Shown one piece after another: positions 35,167 to 43,465 of a DNA stretch of 64,000 bases (position 1 is the stretch's first letter; the number at the start of each line of letters is the position of its first letter). The position numbers were made by a program, and so were the translations under genes. The notes below the pieces were generated by a model. It made no database searches. It was not told the origin of the DNA and was given only the letters and a program-made list of their open reading frames with translations. This DNA comes from Gammaproteobacteria bacterium (GTDB taxonomy: Bacteria > Pseudomonadota > Gammaproteobacteria > UBA1113), in the NCBI GenBank assembly GCA_021773295.1, contig JAJFKI010000081.1:1-64000 (forward strand), written 5' to 3'.

Positions 35167-35281
35167 GCCTCTTTTTTATCATGAGGGCCATTGTAAACCT
35201 TAAGCGACAGGAAGTCGCTTCAGAGTCCCCAGGGATGGGTTCACGGCGTGTTTACGATGGCCCTCATGATAAAAAAGAGGC
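35167..35281. repeat. Hairpin repeat with conserved core, copy beside pdxA
   Basis: 32-bp arms 35167-35198 and 35250-35281 differ at one position (a G-U-compatible change). The 51-base loop has an inner stem AAGCGAC-AGGAA-GTCGCTT, then CAGAGTCCCCAGGGATGGGT and a TTCACGGCGT block. The core matches the loop at 56957-57008; the arms do not. It ends 20 bases from the pdxA stop codon. Confidence 0.9.
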
Positions 35282-35301
35282 CCTCGCACGAAAAAATAAA
35301 T

Positions 35302-36258
35302 TTAAGCAAAACACCGAAATGCCATGTCTAAACTATCAATGTTCGCTTTGCCACTGCCTGCAAGGCTTAAAGCCGTTCCATGATCCACTGACACGCGTAT
35401 AATCGGCAAGCCAAGCGTAATATTAACCGTCGCCCCAAATCCCATGCTTTTTATCACCGGCAAACCTTGATCGTGGTACATTGCTATCACCGCATCACAC
35501 TGTTTTAAGTACTGCGGCGTAAATAAGGTATCTGCTGGCATCGCCAGACTCACATCCATGCCTTGTTGTTGTAACTGCCTGAGACAGGGATTAATAATGT
35601 CGATTTCTTCACGTCCCAAATAACCATCCTCACCAGCATGAGGGTTTAACCCACAGACTAACAATTTTGGCGCGCCAATACCCATTTGTTGCTGCAATGA
35701 TTGATGCACAATACGCACTGTGGATTCAATATTTTCTGTCGTAATATGTAAAGGGACTTCTCGCAGTGCTAAATGCGTCGTCACCAAAGCCACGCGCACG
35801 TGTTGATTGGCTAACATCATCACCGGCTTATCCACACCACACTGCTTAGCAAAAAATTCTGTTTGCCCACTAAATGCAATGCCCGCAGCGTTGATATTAG
35901 CTTTGTGCACTGGGCCTGTTACCACACCACATGTTACCCCCTGCAAACACAAGTCACAGGCTTTTCTCAGCATGTCAACCACATACTGGCCATGTTTAGG
36001 GTTCAATTGCCCAGCTACTACGGGCGCTGTTATGGCAATAGGGCAAAGCGTAATGGTTGACGCTGTGTGCGGTGGGATATCGCCACCTTGCCAAAGGTTT
36101 ATGTCTAAGGGCAAAGATAATTGCTGCGCTCGCAGGGCTAAGTGCTGCGGGCAGCCGATGGCTAATACGGAAAAGGGCTGTTTTTTTTGGGCCCATTGAA
36201 TCAATAGATCGGGCCCAATGCCAGCTGGTTCTCCTAGTGTAAATGCTATCGGTTTCAT
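35302..36258 (-). CDS. pdxA: 4-hydroxythreonine-4-phosphate dehydrogenase PdxA
   Basis: 318-residue enzyme of the pyridoxal-5'-phosphate pathway, NAD-dependent oxidation and decarboxylation of 4-phosphohydroxy-L-threonine. TLGEPAGIGPD at the N-terminus, TGPVHKANINAAG, the metal-binding His segment VTTHLAL, AMYHDQGLPVIK and VSVDHGTALSLAG are all present. Its ATG overlaps the surA stop (ATGA), the usual arrangement. Its 3' end is now next to a hairpin repeat rather than rsmA. Confidence 0.96.
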   Translation of the reverse strand: MKPIAFTLGEPAGIGPDLLIQWAQKKQPFSVLAIGCPQHLALRAQQLSLPLDINLWQGGDIPPHTASTITLCPIAITAPVVAGQLNPKHGQYVVDMLRKACDLCLQGVTCGVVTGPVHKANINAAGIAFSGQTEFFAKQCGVDKPVMMLANQHVRVALVTTHLALREVPLHITTENIESTVRIVHQSLQQQMGIGAPKLLVCGLNPHAGEDGYLGREEIDIINPCLRQLQQQGMDVSLAMPADTLFTPQYLKQCDAVIAMYHDQGLPVIKSMGFGATVNITLGLPIIRVSVDHGTALSLAGSGKANIDSLDMAFRCFA

Positions 36259-37568
36259 TTTAATGACGGATCAACAATTTTCACATAGGAGGCTTGGCGC
36301 ATTTGCTGCAGCCAATTTTGGAATTTCTCATCATATTTTCTTTCATAAATCATTTGCTTCACTTGATTTTTGTGAAAAGTTTTCGTGTCATCTACTTTTT
36401 TACGACCTAAGACTTCAATCAAATGCCAACCGTATTTCGTCTCTACTGGCTGACTCATGTGCCCAGGTTTTAATGACTTCATGGCTTTTTCAAAGGGTGG
36501 TGTTAAAAAGCCTGGCTTAACCCAACCCAGGTCACCACCCTTGGATGCTGACACGGGATCTTGAGAATTTTTTTCAGCAAGTTTTGCGAAATCAGCACCT
36601 TTTTGAATTTGTTTGCGCATTTTTGCTAATTTCACTTTGATTTGTTTATCGCTATACAAAGCATTTTTGATTAATAAAATATGGCGCACATGGGTTTCAT
36701 CAATATAATGGGTGGTTGCCATGCCTTTCACATCAATTAATTTAATAATGTGATAACCATTGGGCGTACGAATCGGACCTGCTACTTCACCTTTTTTCAT
36801 GGCTTTAACTTTAAGAGCAAACACTTCTGGTAACTCTTCCAAGGGGCGCCATCCCATGTCGCCACCTTTAAACGCTTCTTGACCACTAGAATCTGCTACG
36901 GCTAATTCTTGAAAGTTTTTACCTTTTTTCGCTTGTGCCATGATCTGTGCTGCTTTTTTGCGTGCAGCAGCCACTTCTTTAGAAGAAGGTTCGTCAGGCA
37001 ATGCCATTAAAATATCTTCTAAGTGATACTGGGAGTGGTTTTGCTGTTGATACGCTACCGAGTTCATAATATTTTCCGCTTCTTCATCGGAAATATAAAT
37101 CCTCGTTGCCACTTCTTGACGCAGTAATTGATTTAAGGTGAGTTGATATTTAATTTGTTGATGGTAATAGGGATACTCAATGCCTTTTTTCGCTAAGTCT
37201 TTTTTAAATTGACTAAGGGTTTGTTGGTGTCGCTTTGCAATATTGCGGATTGCATTATCTGTTGTAGCATCGCTTATTGCGACCCCAGTTTTTTCTGCCA
37301 TTTGCATTTCTAGGGTTTGATTGATAAGACTCTGCAGCACTTGTTTGCGTAATTGCGCTTTGGCTGGGATGGGCGTTTTACTTAATGCTAAATTCCGGCG
37401 CACTAGGGTTTCTTGCTTGTCTAATTCTGTTTTGGAAATCACTTGTTTATTGACGATGGCGACGACTTTATCCAACTCTACAGTGGACTGTATTTTCGCC
37501 ACAGCCAAGGTTTGTAAGCCGATTAAACTCAATAATATCAAAGTGATGTAGCATTTAAGGTGTTTCAT
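36255..37568 (-). CDS. surA: Periplasmic peptidyl-prolyl isomerase and OMP chaperone SurA
   Basis: Periplasmic chaperone for outer membrane proteins such as LptD. A signal peptide ends AVA, followed by the SurA N-terminal domain and two parvulin domains (about 175-275 and 290-390), each with the rotamase pattern (GWRPLEELPEVFA and GWVKPGFLTPPFEKAM; YHIIKL and WHLIEVLGRK). A short C-terminal helix closes the protein. I prefer ATG 37568 (MKHLKCY), which follows GGGAATAAGA; ATG 37580 adds four residues. It lies between lptD and pdxA, as in E. coli. Confidence 0.94.
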   Translation of the reverse strand: MKHLKCYITLILLSLIGLQTLAVAKIQSTVELDKVVAIVNKQVISKTELDKQETLVRRNLALSKTPIPAKAQLRKQVLQSLINQTLEMQMAEKTGVAISDATTDNAIRNIAKRHQQTLSQFKKDLAKKGIEYPYYHQQIKYQLTLNQLLRQEVATRIYISDEEAENIMNSVAYQQQNHSQYHLEDILMALPDEPSSKEVAAARKKAAQIMAQAKKGKNFQELAVADSSGQEAFKGGDMGWRPLEELPEVFALKVKAMKKGEVAGPIRTPNGYHIIKLIDVKGMATTHYIDETHVRHILLIKNALYSDKQIKVKLAKMRKQIQKGADFAKLAEKNSQDPVSASKGGDLGWVKPGFLTPPFEKAMKSLKPGHMSQPVETKYGWHLIEVLGRKKVDDTKTFHKNQVKQMIYERKYDEKFQNWLQQMRQASYVKIVDPSLK

Positions 37569-37628
37569 TCTTATTCCCATTGATGTGATTTTTGCCGTAT
37601 TATCCTAAATTCTGACCGATTCAGCAAA

Positions 37629-40541
37629 CTAATAATAATTAACGTTGCCAAAATGATCATAATAATTGGGGAAAGCATCATGTAATAAATGCAAGGGGCT
37701 AGAAATATCGATACCACCCAGGCCAATCAAGGCAAACTCCACATAGACCGTGGTATCATAAACCGGCGTATTGGTAGTGGTTAAATATTTAAAGTCTCGT
37801 CCACCAGTAACACGCACCGCCCAACAACAACTATCGTATTCTACGCCAGCGAAATACGTTTGCGCATGATCTTTACTAAAATCATAGCGCCAGCTAGCAT
37901 AACCTTTCCAATTTTGATTAAGAGGCCACAAGCCACCGATTTGACCTTGGCTTAAATTATTAAGCGAGCTATCCGAGGCAACCGGTGCTTTCCCTGTTGG
38001 AATTGCCGCCGTGCTGTTTTGAAATTGTTGATTGGTTATGGGATCACCCCCGCGCAGATAGTAATAACCAACGGTGAAGATATGATGATTATCCCGCTGA
38101 TAATTAAGGCTGACATTAGCATTCACTAAACGTTCATCACTTGGCACACTGTTTGGATTCACATTTTGTAGATTGTTCTCCTTGGTCGGATCCCAAGCAA
38201 TATTTGATTCTAAACGCCAAGCGTGATTAATATGAAACGTCATTTCACCCGCGATAGGCGATACGTAATCGTCATTAGGCACCACGCTGGCAAGCGTTAC
38301 AGGCCCAGCAACATTGTTTAAGTTGACGCGTCGCTTTTTAAAATAAAAAATTTCACCAATGCCTGCCTTGAATTTTTCATCGCCCGTTTCTCCGTCTAAA
38401 AAACGAGAGGATAATGCAAAGGTTAACTGGCTAGTATCACCGACTCTATCCATGCCATTAAAACGGTTGGTGCGAAATAATTGACTGTAACTAAAAGGCT
38501 CTACTGCCGTATCAAACACGGGAATATCATCTTGGTTTTTATAAGGCACATATAAATAAAACAAACGGGGTTCTAATGTTTGCGTATAACGGTGACCAAA
38601 CCAGTGAGTGTCTCTGTCAAAAAATAATCCCATATCTATATCAGCAATCGGTAAGACTCGTGATTCATCACCGCCCTGTTGCCCTGGTACTCGATTGCCT
38701 TGGCTATTGTAAAAAATAACATTCATTTTCGACGTGTTATAAAAACTCGATGATAATTTAACTTCTGGTTTTAAAAAACCTGCAACCCAATATTTATGCA
38801 TACTCAGCGCGGGCTCAATATAGGTACGTGATCCTATCGAGGGTGACATAGCACTGGTCTGACCGGGCGCATCTAAATAGGTAAAATTATTATATTCTGT
38901 GTCAAGATTAAAATTGAAAGAGCGGTAAAAGGCTGGATAGCGACCGTCTACTATTAACTGTGGTAAGCGCCGATATTGATTGGACACTGGCGTTCTATCG
39001 ATGGGGTGCAAGGTTTGATACCCCAAAACTCGACTGGTGAAATGCCAATGCTGGCTACCATAAAATAGCGCGGCTTTATTAATCAGTTGATTATCGGTAA
39101 TTTGTGCTGGGTCGCCTTTAAAATCGTTAAAGTAATAATCATCACTCACGACATTCGCCCAGATATGACTACTCCAACCAGAGGTGCCATACACACGAGT
39201 ATCTTGAAGCGATGCAAAGTAACGCTCATCACCCGTGTCCTCCAAACGTCTTAATAAAGGATTAGTTCTGATGATCGTTTGATTGCTTTGTGTATTTAAA
39301 CTTGGATTTGCTTGACGCAAACGATTAATTTGTTTTTGTTCTTGTGAGCGTTTAAAGTCTTTAAACTCACTATCGTCCGGCAAATAAGTCCCGTGCAAAT
39401 TACCATGACTCTTGTTGGTTAAATAGCGAAATAAGCCTTTAAATTGCACGCCTCTGTCTGACATGATTTCTGGTTCTACTGTAGCATCTACATTTGGTGC
39501 TAAGTTTAAATAATAGGGCACTCCAAATAAATAACCGGAGCGCGATGATGTGCCAAAGTCAGGAAATAAAAAACCTGATTTTCGTCTATCATCTAAAGGA
39601 AAACTAAAATAAGGCGTATACATCACTGGCATGTTTTTTAAATATAATAATGCGCCTCTGGCTACGCCTTTACCTTCTTCTTTATCTAAGGTTAATGTCT
39701 TGGCGCGCACTTGCCAAAAATGTTGTGGCGGTGGGCAGGTGGTATACGTCGCTTGATGCACAACAATGATGCCTGACGGTTGACGTACAAATTGTTTCGC
39801 TATGCCCCAGCCAACGGTGCTGTCAATGTTAATCGTTGATTTTTTTTCACGGGGGACATCCGTTTGTATTTCTGGCGGCGTTGACACCGCTGTAATGCGA
39901 TACAACACATTATCAAAGACACCGCCGTGAGACTGTAACTCAATGTGCGCTTTATCCCCCTGGGCAAATTTACCCGGCTCACGCAACACCACATTGCCAT
40001 ACAAATCTGCTGTTGAAAATTTATTGGTTTTAGCGTCGCGATAAATATACGCTTTATCCGCTGTGATACGTCTATCAGGCTGGGTAATGACAACATTACC
40101 TTCAATACTAGTGACATCTTCTAAAGCTAAGCTTGTATAATCCGCCGTCAAGTTTACTGGGCTCTCAGTGATGGATAAACCACTTTGCTCGCCATAAAAT
40201 AAATTTGGTTCAACGTAATAACCTCGGCAACGATTCAACCCTGAATGATCATTCATCCACCCTAAGACATCAGCAATTTGTTGGCGGTTTAATGTGTAAG
40301 GATCGACTTTTTCATAATGGATGGTTTTGTTAGGCTTGTTGGTGTTCGGACTAGAAGCCGTTTTGGATTTCTTTTTTTGAGGCAAGTGTACCTTTGGTTT
40401 TTCATTTGTTATACAATTCATGTTTTTTACACTGGAGGGTGATGGGCAAGAAGGTGCAGACTTAGCAAGCAAGCATGGTGATAATAAACCTATCACTACA
40501 CAGCTTAACAGCCTTGACTTGTGTCCATTTTTTGCCGCCAT
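37629..40541 (-). CDS. lptD: LPS-assembly protein LptD
   Basis: Outer membrane translocon that inserts lipopolysaccharide with LptE. 970 residues, longer than E. coli LptD (784). A signal peptide, a Lys-rich linker (about 50-75) and an OstA/jellyroll domain (about 105-270, SIEGNVVITQPDRRITADKAYIYRD) are followed by the 26-strand barrel. The Cys residues needed for the LptD disulphides are plausibly CRG near 105 and the CC pair near 905 (EYDSCCWAVRV, the conserved C-terminal Cys pair). It starts the lptD-surA-pdxA block and is divergent from amgK. Confidence 0.95.
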   Translation of the reverse strand: MAAKNGHKSRLLSCVVIGLLSPCLLAKSAPSCPSPSSVKNMNCITNEKPKVHLPQKKKSKTASSPNTNKPNKTIHYEKVDPYTLNRQQIADVLGWMNDHSGLNRCRGYYVEPNLFYGEQSGLSITESPVNLTADYTSLALEDVTSIEGNVVITQPDRRITADKAYIYRDAKTNKFSTADLYGNVVLREPGKFAQGDKAHIELQSHGGVFDNVLYRITAVSTPPEIQTDVPREKKSTINIDSTVGWGIAKQFVRQPSGIIVVHQATYTTCPPPQHFWQVRAKTLTLDKEEGKGVARGALLYLKNMPVMYTPYFSFPLDDRRKSGFLFPDFGTSSRSGYLFGVPYYLNLAPNVDATVEPEIMSDRGVQFKGLFRYLTNKSHGNLHGTYLPDDSEFKDFKRSQEQKQINRLRQANPSLNTQSNQTIIRTNPLLRRLEDTGDERYFASLQDTRVYGTSGWSSHIWANVVSDDYYFNDFKGDPAQITDNQLINKAALFYGSQHWHFTSRVLGYQTLHPIDRTPVSNQYRRLPQLIVDGRYPAFYRSFNFNLDTEYNNFTYLDAPGQTSAMSPSIGSRTYIEPALSMHKYWVAGFLKPEVKLSSSFYNTSKMNVIFYNSQGNRVPGQQGGDESRVLPIADIDMGLFFDRDTHWFGHRYTQTLEPRLFYLYVPYKNQDDIPVFDTAVEPFSYSQLFRTNRFNGMDRVGDTSQLTFALSSRFLDGETGDEKFKAGIGEIFYFKKRRVNLNNVAGPVTLASVVPNDDYVSPIAGEMTFHINHAWRLESNIAWDPTKENNLQNVNPNSVPSDERLVNANVSLNYQRDNHHIFTVGYYYLRGGDPITNQQFQNSTAAIPTGKAPVASDSSLNNLSQGQIGGLWPLNQNWKGYASWRYDFSKDHAQTYFAGVEYDSCCWAVRVTGGRDFKYLTTTNTPVYDTTVYVEFALIGLGGIDISSPLHLLHDAFPNYYDHFGNVNYY

Positions 40542-40645
40542 TGAAACTCATTGAATTTTGTTTGATGAAAAATACTGCATGTTACCTAATCCGGGATCAC
40601 TTAGCTATAGCTACTCTTAAAAATATATAAGTTGGATAAACATCG

Positions 40646-41647
40646 ATGAACCAAAGACAATCAGCCTTAGCAGCATGGTTAAAAAGCTGCCTTAGTGATC
40701 ATGACGTGCACATGCAGGCGCTGCCGGCGGATGCTAGTTTTCGTCGTTATTTTCGTGTCACCACAAACGGGCAATCCTTCATCGCCATGGATGCCCCGCC
40801 CGAAAAAGAACCCATTCATAGCTTTGTATATTTGGCAAAACACTTGCGTGAATTAAAGGTTCCCGTGCCCCAAATCATTGCCGAGGATATACAAAAAGGG
40901 TTTTTACTATTAACCGACTTTGGCGATCACTTACTGTTACACAGGATTAATCCCAGCAATGCTGACGACTTGTATCAACAAGCCATGGATGACTTAATCC
41001 TAATGCAAGCCAATGCAAAAAATAATGAATGGGATATTCCAAAGTTTGATCGGCAAATGATTTCAACAGAGTTAAGCAATTTCAAACACTGGGTATTGGA
41101 AAAACATTCAGAAAATACATTATCGCCTATTGAACATAAGATCGTTGATGCTGCACTCACTTGGTTAACCGATGAAATGCTAGCGCAACCGCAAGTGTTT
41201 GTGCATCGCGATTATCACAGCCGTAATATCATCGTACAAGCTAATCAAAAACTCGGCATCATTGATTTTCAAGACGCCGTCATCGGCCCTATCAGTTATG
41301 ACTTAGTGTCCTTACTACGAGATTGCTATATTAGTTGGCCACAAGAAAAAGTAACACAATGGATGAGTTATTTTTATGAAAATCTAAAGCAACATCATCC
41401 GATTGACTTCAGTTTAGCGCAATACAGTGCCTGGTTTGATATTGCCGGCATACAGCGACATTTAAAAGCAAGTTTCATTTTCGTTCGCAAATGGTTACGG
41501 GACAATGATAACCGTTACTTAGCCGACATCCCACGCACCTTCGCTTACATCCAGCACGTCATCGACAAATACCCAGACTTAAATGCCTTCGCAGAAATCC
41601 TGGAATGCAAAATTATTCCAGAGCTTAGCTGGGCCTGCCATGATTGA
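40646..41647 (+). CDS. amgK: N-acetylmuramate/N-acetylglucosamine kinase AmgK
   Basis: 333-residue aminoglycoside-phosphotransferase-fold kinase that phosphorylates the anomeric position of MurNAc and GlcNAc in the cell-wall recycling bypass to UDP-MurNAc. The catalytic loop VHRDYHSRNIIV and metal-binding IIDFQDAVIGP are intact, and the N-terminal DASFRRYFRV and FIAMDAPPEKE match AmgK. Divergent from lptD, an arrangement seen in Pseudomonas. The partner murU lies about 1 kb downstream on the opposite strand. Confidence 0.9.
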   Translation: MNQRQSALAAWLKSCLSDHDVHMQALPADASFRRYFRVTTNGQSFIAMDAPPEKEPIHSFVYLAKHLRELKVPVPQIIAEDIQKGFLLLTDFGDHLLLHRINPSNADDLYQQAMDDLILMQANAKNNEWDIPKFDRQMISTELSNFKHWVLEKHSENTLSPIEHKIVDAALTWLTDEMLAQPQVFVHRDYHSRNIIVQANQKLGIIDFQDAVIGPISYDLVSLLRDCYISWPQEKVTQWMSYFYENLKQHHPIDFSLAQYSAWFDIAGIQRHLKASFIFVRKWLRDNDNRYLADIPRTFAYIQHVIDKYPDLNAFAEILECKIIPELSWACHD

Positions 41648-41649
41648 AG

Positions 41650-42390
41650 CTATTTTTTATAGGGAAACGAACTACTTGCTCTGGATCCGCTCACGGACTC
41701 CAGCAGCGCCATCGCCTTTTTATAAGTCGTTGTAGTTTCGGACAAACCATCTCCGTAACGGTTTATCTTCAAAGCCTCAAGAATTTCTTTATTAGATCCA
41801 TTGTTAATAGCATTCTTAATCGCCGTTGCCTTTTCTTGACTACTTTCCCTAGCGAGAAATTTAATGGCAGGGCGGTTATCATAACTGTTTTTAACTTCTA
41901 ACGCATAGGGTACTAATACTGCTGATTCCGGCGTTAATACGAATTTGTCATTGAGAATGTCACTTACACCTTCGCCTAACATCGAAGGCCAAACATCTGT
42001 GCGTGTATTAAGAGGTTTTCTTTCAGTAGCAGGAGGAACGATATCACCAATTTGTACGGAAAGAATGTCATGCGCTTCAATAGTAGTCCCTTTTTTTACG
42101 CAAGAAGCTTCAGTAAGTTGATCCTGAGGCATGGAAACCCCAATCACAACATAGTGTTCACGATATGAGTTATGGCAACGTATTTCCATTGCTGCACCTA
42201 CGCTAGCTCCTACTTTGACACCACCATCTTGACAGTTAAGCGTTACTTTCTCAGCAATGTTTTCAAAAGCTAAAGCGCACAGTTGCTCAAGGGTTGGTTT
42301 AAAAGGAACTTCCAACTCCGATGGGCCAACAGAACTGCCTGTAGGCTTTACTGTAAGAGGAATAAAAATAGTTGTCGTTTCTGCTGCCAT
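41650..42390 (-). CDS. Hypothetical 246-residue protein
   Basis: Not recognised. A soluble, mixed alpha/beta protein without signal peptide or membrane helix. The N-terminal part (TTTIFIPLTVKPTGSSVG...) is beta-rich; a Cys-containing segment (VTLNCQDGGVKVGASVGAAMEIRC) follows. The C-terminal part is helical and ends in a Ser/Lys tail. It converges on amgK with a 2-base gap. It separates amgK from murU, which are adjacent in other genomes, so it may be a late insertion. Start ATG 42390. Confidence 0.6.
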   Translation of the reverse strand: MAAETTTIFIPLTVKPTGSSVGPSELEVPFKPTLEQLCALAFENIAEKVTLNCQDGGVKVGASVGAAMEIRCHNSYREHYVVIGVSMPQDQLTEASCVKKGTTIEAHDILSVQIGDIVPPATERKPLNTRTDVWPSMLGEGVSDILNDKFVLTPESAVLVPYALEVKNSYDNRPAIKFLARESSQEKATAIKNAINNGSNKEILEALKINRYGDGLSETTTTYKKAMALLESVSGSRASSSFPYKK

Positions 42391-42544
42391 AATCTGTCAT
42401 CTCCGTAGAACATTAATAATAGGTTAAATTTTGTTATATGATAATTTATTGAACAGATTTTGTCAAGGCAAAGTAGGGTGAAAAATGGGCAAAAACTAAC
42501 GGGCTATCTGCCTAAGCTATTGATTATTAAAATATTAATATTAT

Positions 42545-42609
42545 GAGACGGCTGTTAATTAAATTTTCACTTATGTTGCCAAAATCGTCTCTGATACTTG
42601 CTAACAGCC
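42545..42609. other. Interleaved inverted repeats, possible pseudoknot
   Basis: GAGACG (42545-42550) pairs with CGTCTC (42586-42591), and GGCTGTTA (42550-42557) pairs with TAACAGCC (42602-42609). The order a-b-a'-b' is that of an H-type pseudoknot. It lies in the 229-base gap between murU and the hypothetical gene; nothing else is seen there. It may be chance. Confidence 0.3.
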
Positions 42610-42619
42610 CCTCGCCACA

Positions 42620-43264
42620 CTATTTTATACGATGGTAAATCTCAGGTTTACTGACGTTAAACCAAGGGCCGCTGTAGTATTCACCATTCACTAAACCGCG
42701 GGTTGCAGCCGTTCTTATGAGGGGTGCCATTTTGAATTTACCCGGTTTACAGCCTTTGAATAAACCTGGGTGATAGACGCCAATGCCGGCGAAATTTAAT
42801 TTGTTGGTACCGTAATTTGAAATAAGAGCACCATTCAACGTAAAGTCGCCTGTTGGGTTTAAGGCCAAGGTGTCGTTTAACACAATGTGGGCTAAGCCGG
42901 ATAAGTGTTTAGGTAAGTTTGCGAAGGGGAAGGGTGTCCATAAATCGCCGCTGACAACGATGAAAGGATCATCGCCTAACAAGGGCAAGGCCTTTAAAAT
43001 ACCACCACCCGTTTCTAAGGGCTCTACTTCATCTGAATAATGAATGTTAACACCGAACTGACTCCCATCACCTAAGTGTGTTTTTATTCGTTGAGCTAAA
43101 TGCCAAACGTTAATGATGATGTCGGTAATACCGGCATGCTTTAACTGCTGAACATGATGTTGCACTAAGCTTAAACCTTTTACCGGTAGCAACACTTTCG
43201 GTGTATCATGACACAATGCCCCCATCCTGGCTCCTTGCCCAGCTGCAAGAATCATGGCTTTCAT
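42620..43264 (-). CDS. murU: N-acetylmuramate-1-phosphate uridylyltransferase MurU
   Basis: Nucleotidyltransferase converting MurNAc-1-P and UTP to UDP-MurNAc, the second step after AmgK in recycling. LAAGQGARMGALCHDTPKVLLPVKG is the sugar-nucleotidyltransferase signature with the metal/phosphate-binding residues, and VSGDLWTPF gives the catalytic Asp. About 214 residues, normal for MurU. ATG 43264 is preferred, with AAGGGG about 10 bases upstream; a GTG at 43306 lies at the edge of a hairpin repeat and gives an atypical extension. Confidence 0.9.
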   Translation of the reverse strand: MKAMILAAGQGARMGALCHDTPKVLLPVKGLSLVQHHVQQLKHAGITDIIINVWHLAQRIKTHLGDGSQFGVNIHYSDEVEPLETGGGILKALPLLGDDPFIVVSGDLWTPFPFANLPKHLSGLAHIVLNDTLALNPTGDFTLNGALISNYGTNKLNFAGIGVYHPGLFKGCKPGKFKMAPLIRTAATRGLVNGEYYSGPWFNVSKPEIYHRIK

Positions 43265-43298
43265 GAATGTTATTCCCCTTAAAAAATAAAACAGAAAG

Positions 43299-43412
43299 TG
43301 CCGCACGTCAGAGTCCTTTGCTTGTGGCAGGGGTTACCCCCAAATCAAGCGCAGGAGGCCCCAGGCCGACGAGCCATTGGGGGTAACCCCTGCCACAAGC
43401 AAAGAACGGCAC
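43299..43412. repeat. Long hairpin repeat upstream of murU
   Basis: 31-bp arms 43313-43343 and 43377-43407 differ at one position. An outer GTGCCG/CGGCAC pair (43299-43304, 43407-43412) encloses them. The 33-base loop contains AGCGCAGGAGGC and ends GACGAGCC; the loop at 7786-7813 has a similar order. It lies between murU and the desaturase gene. Confidence 0.88.
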
Positions 43413-43465
43413 AAGCGAAGGACGGCAAAAATGTATTGAACCCACCTACAAGAAAAAAGACAACC

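Noticed and set aside
35151-35402. Rightward 83-codon frame over the 35.2 kb hairpin
   Set aside because: It is produced by the inverted arms and runs into pdxA antisense.
43265-43306. Longer MurU start
   Set aside because: It would begin with GTG at the edge of a hairpin repeat and give an extension unlike MurU.
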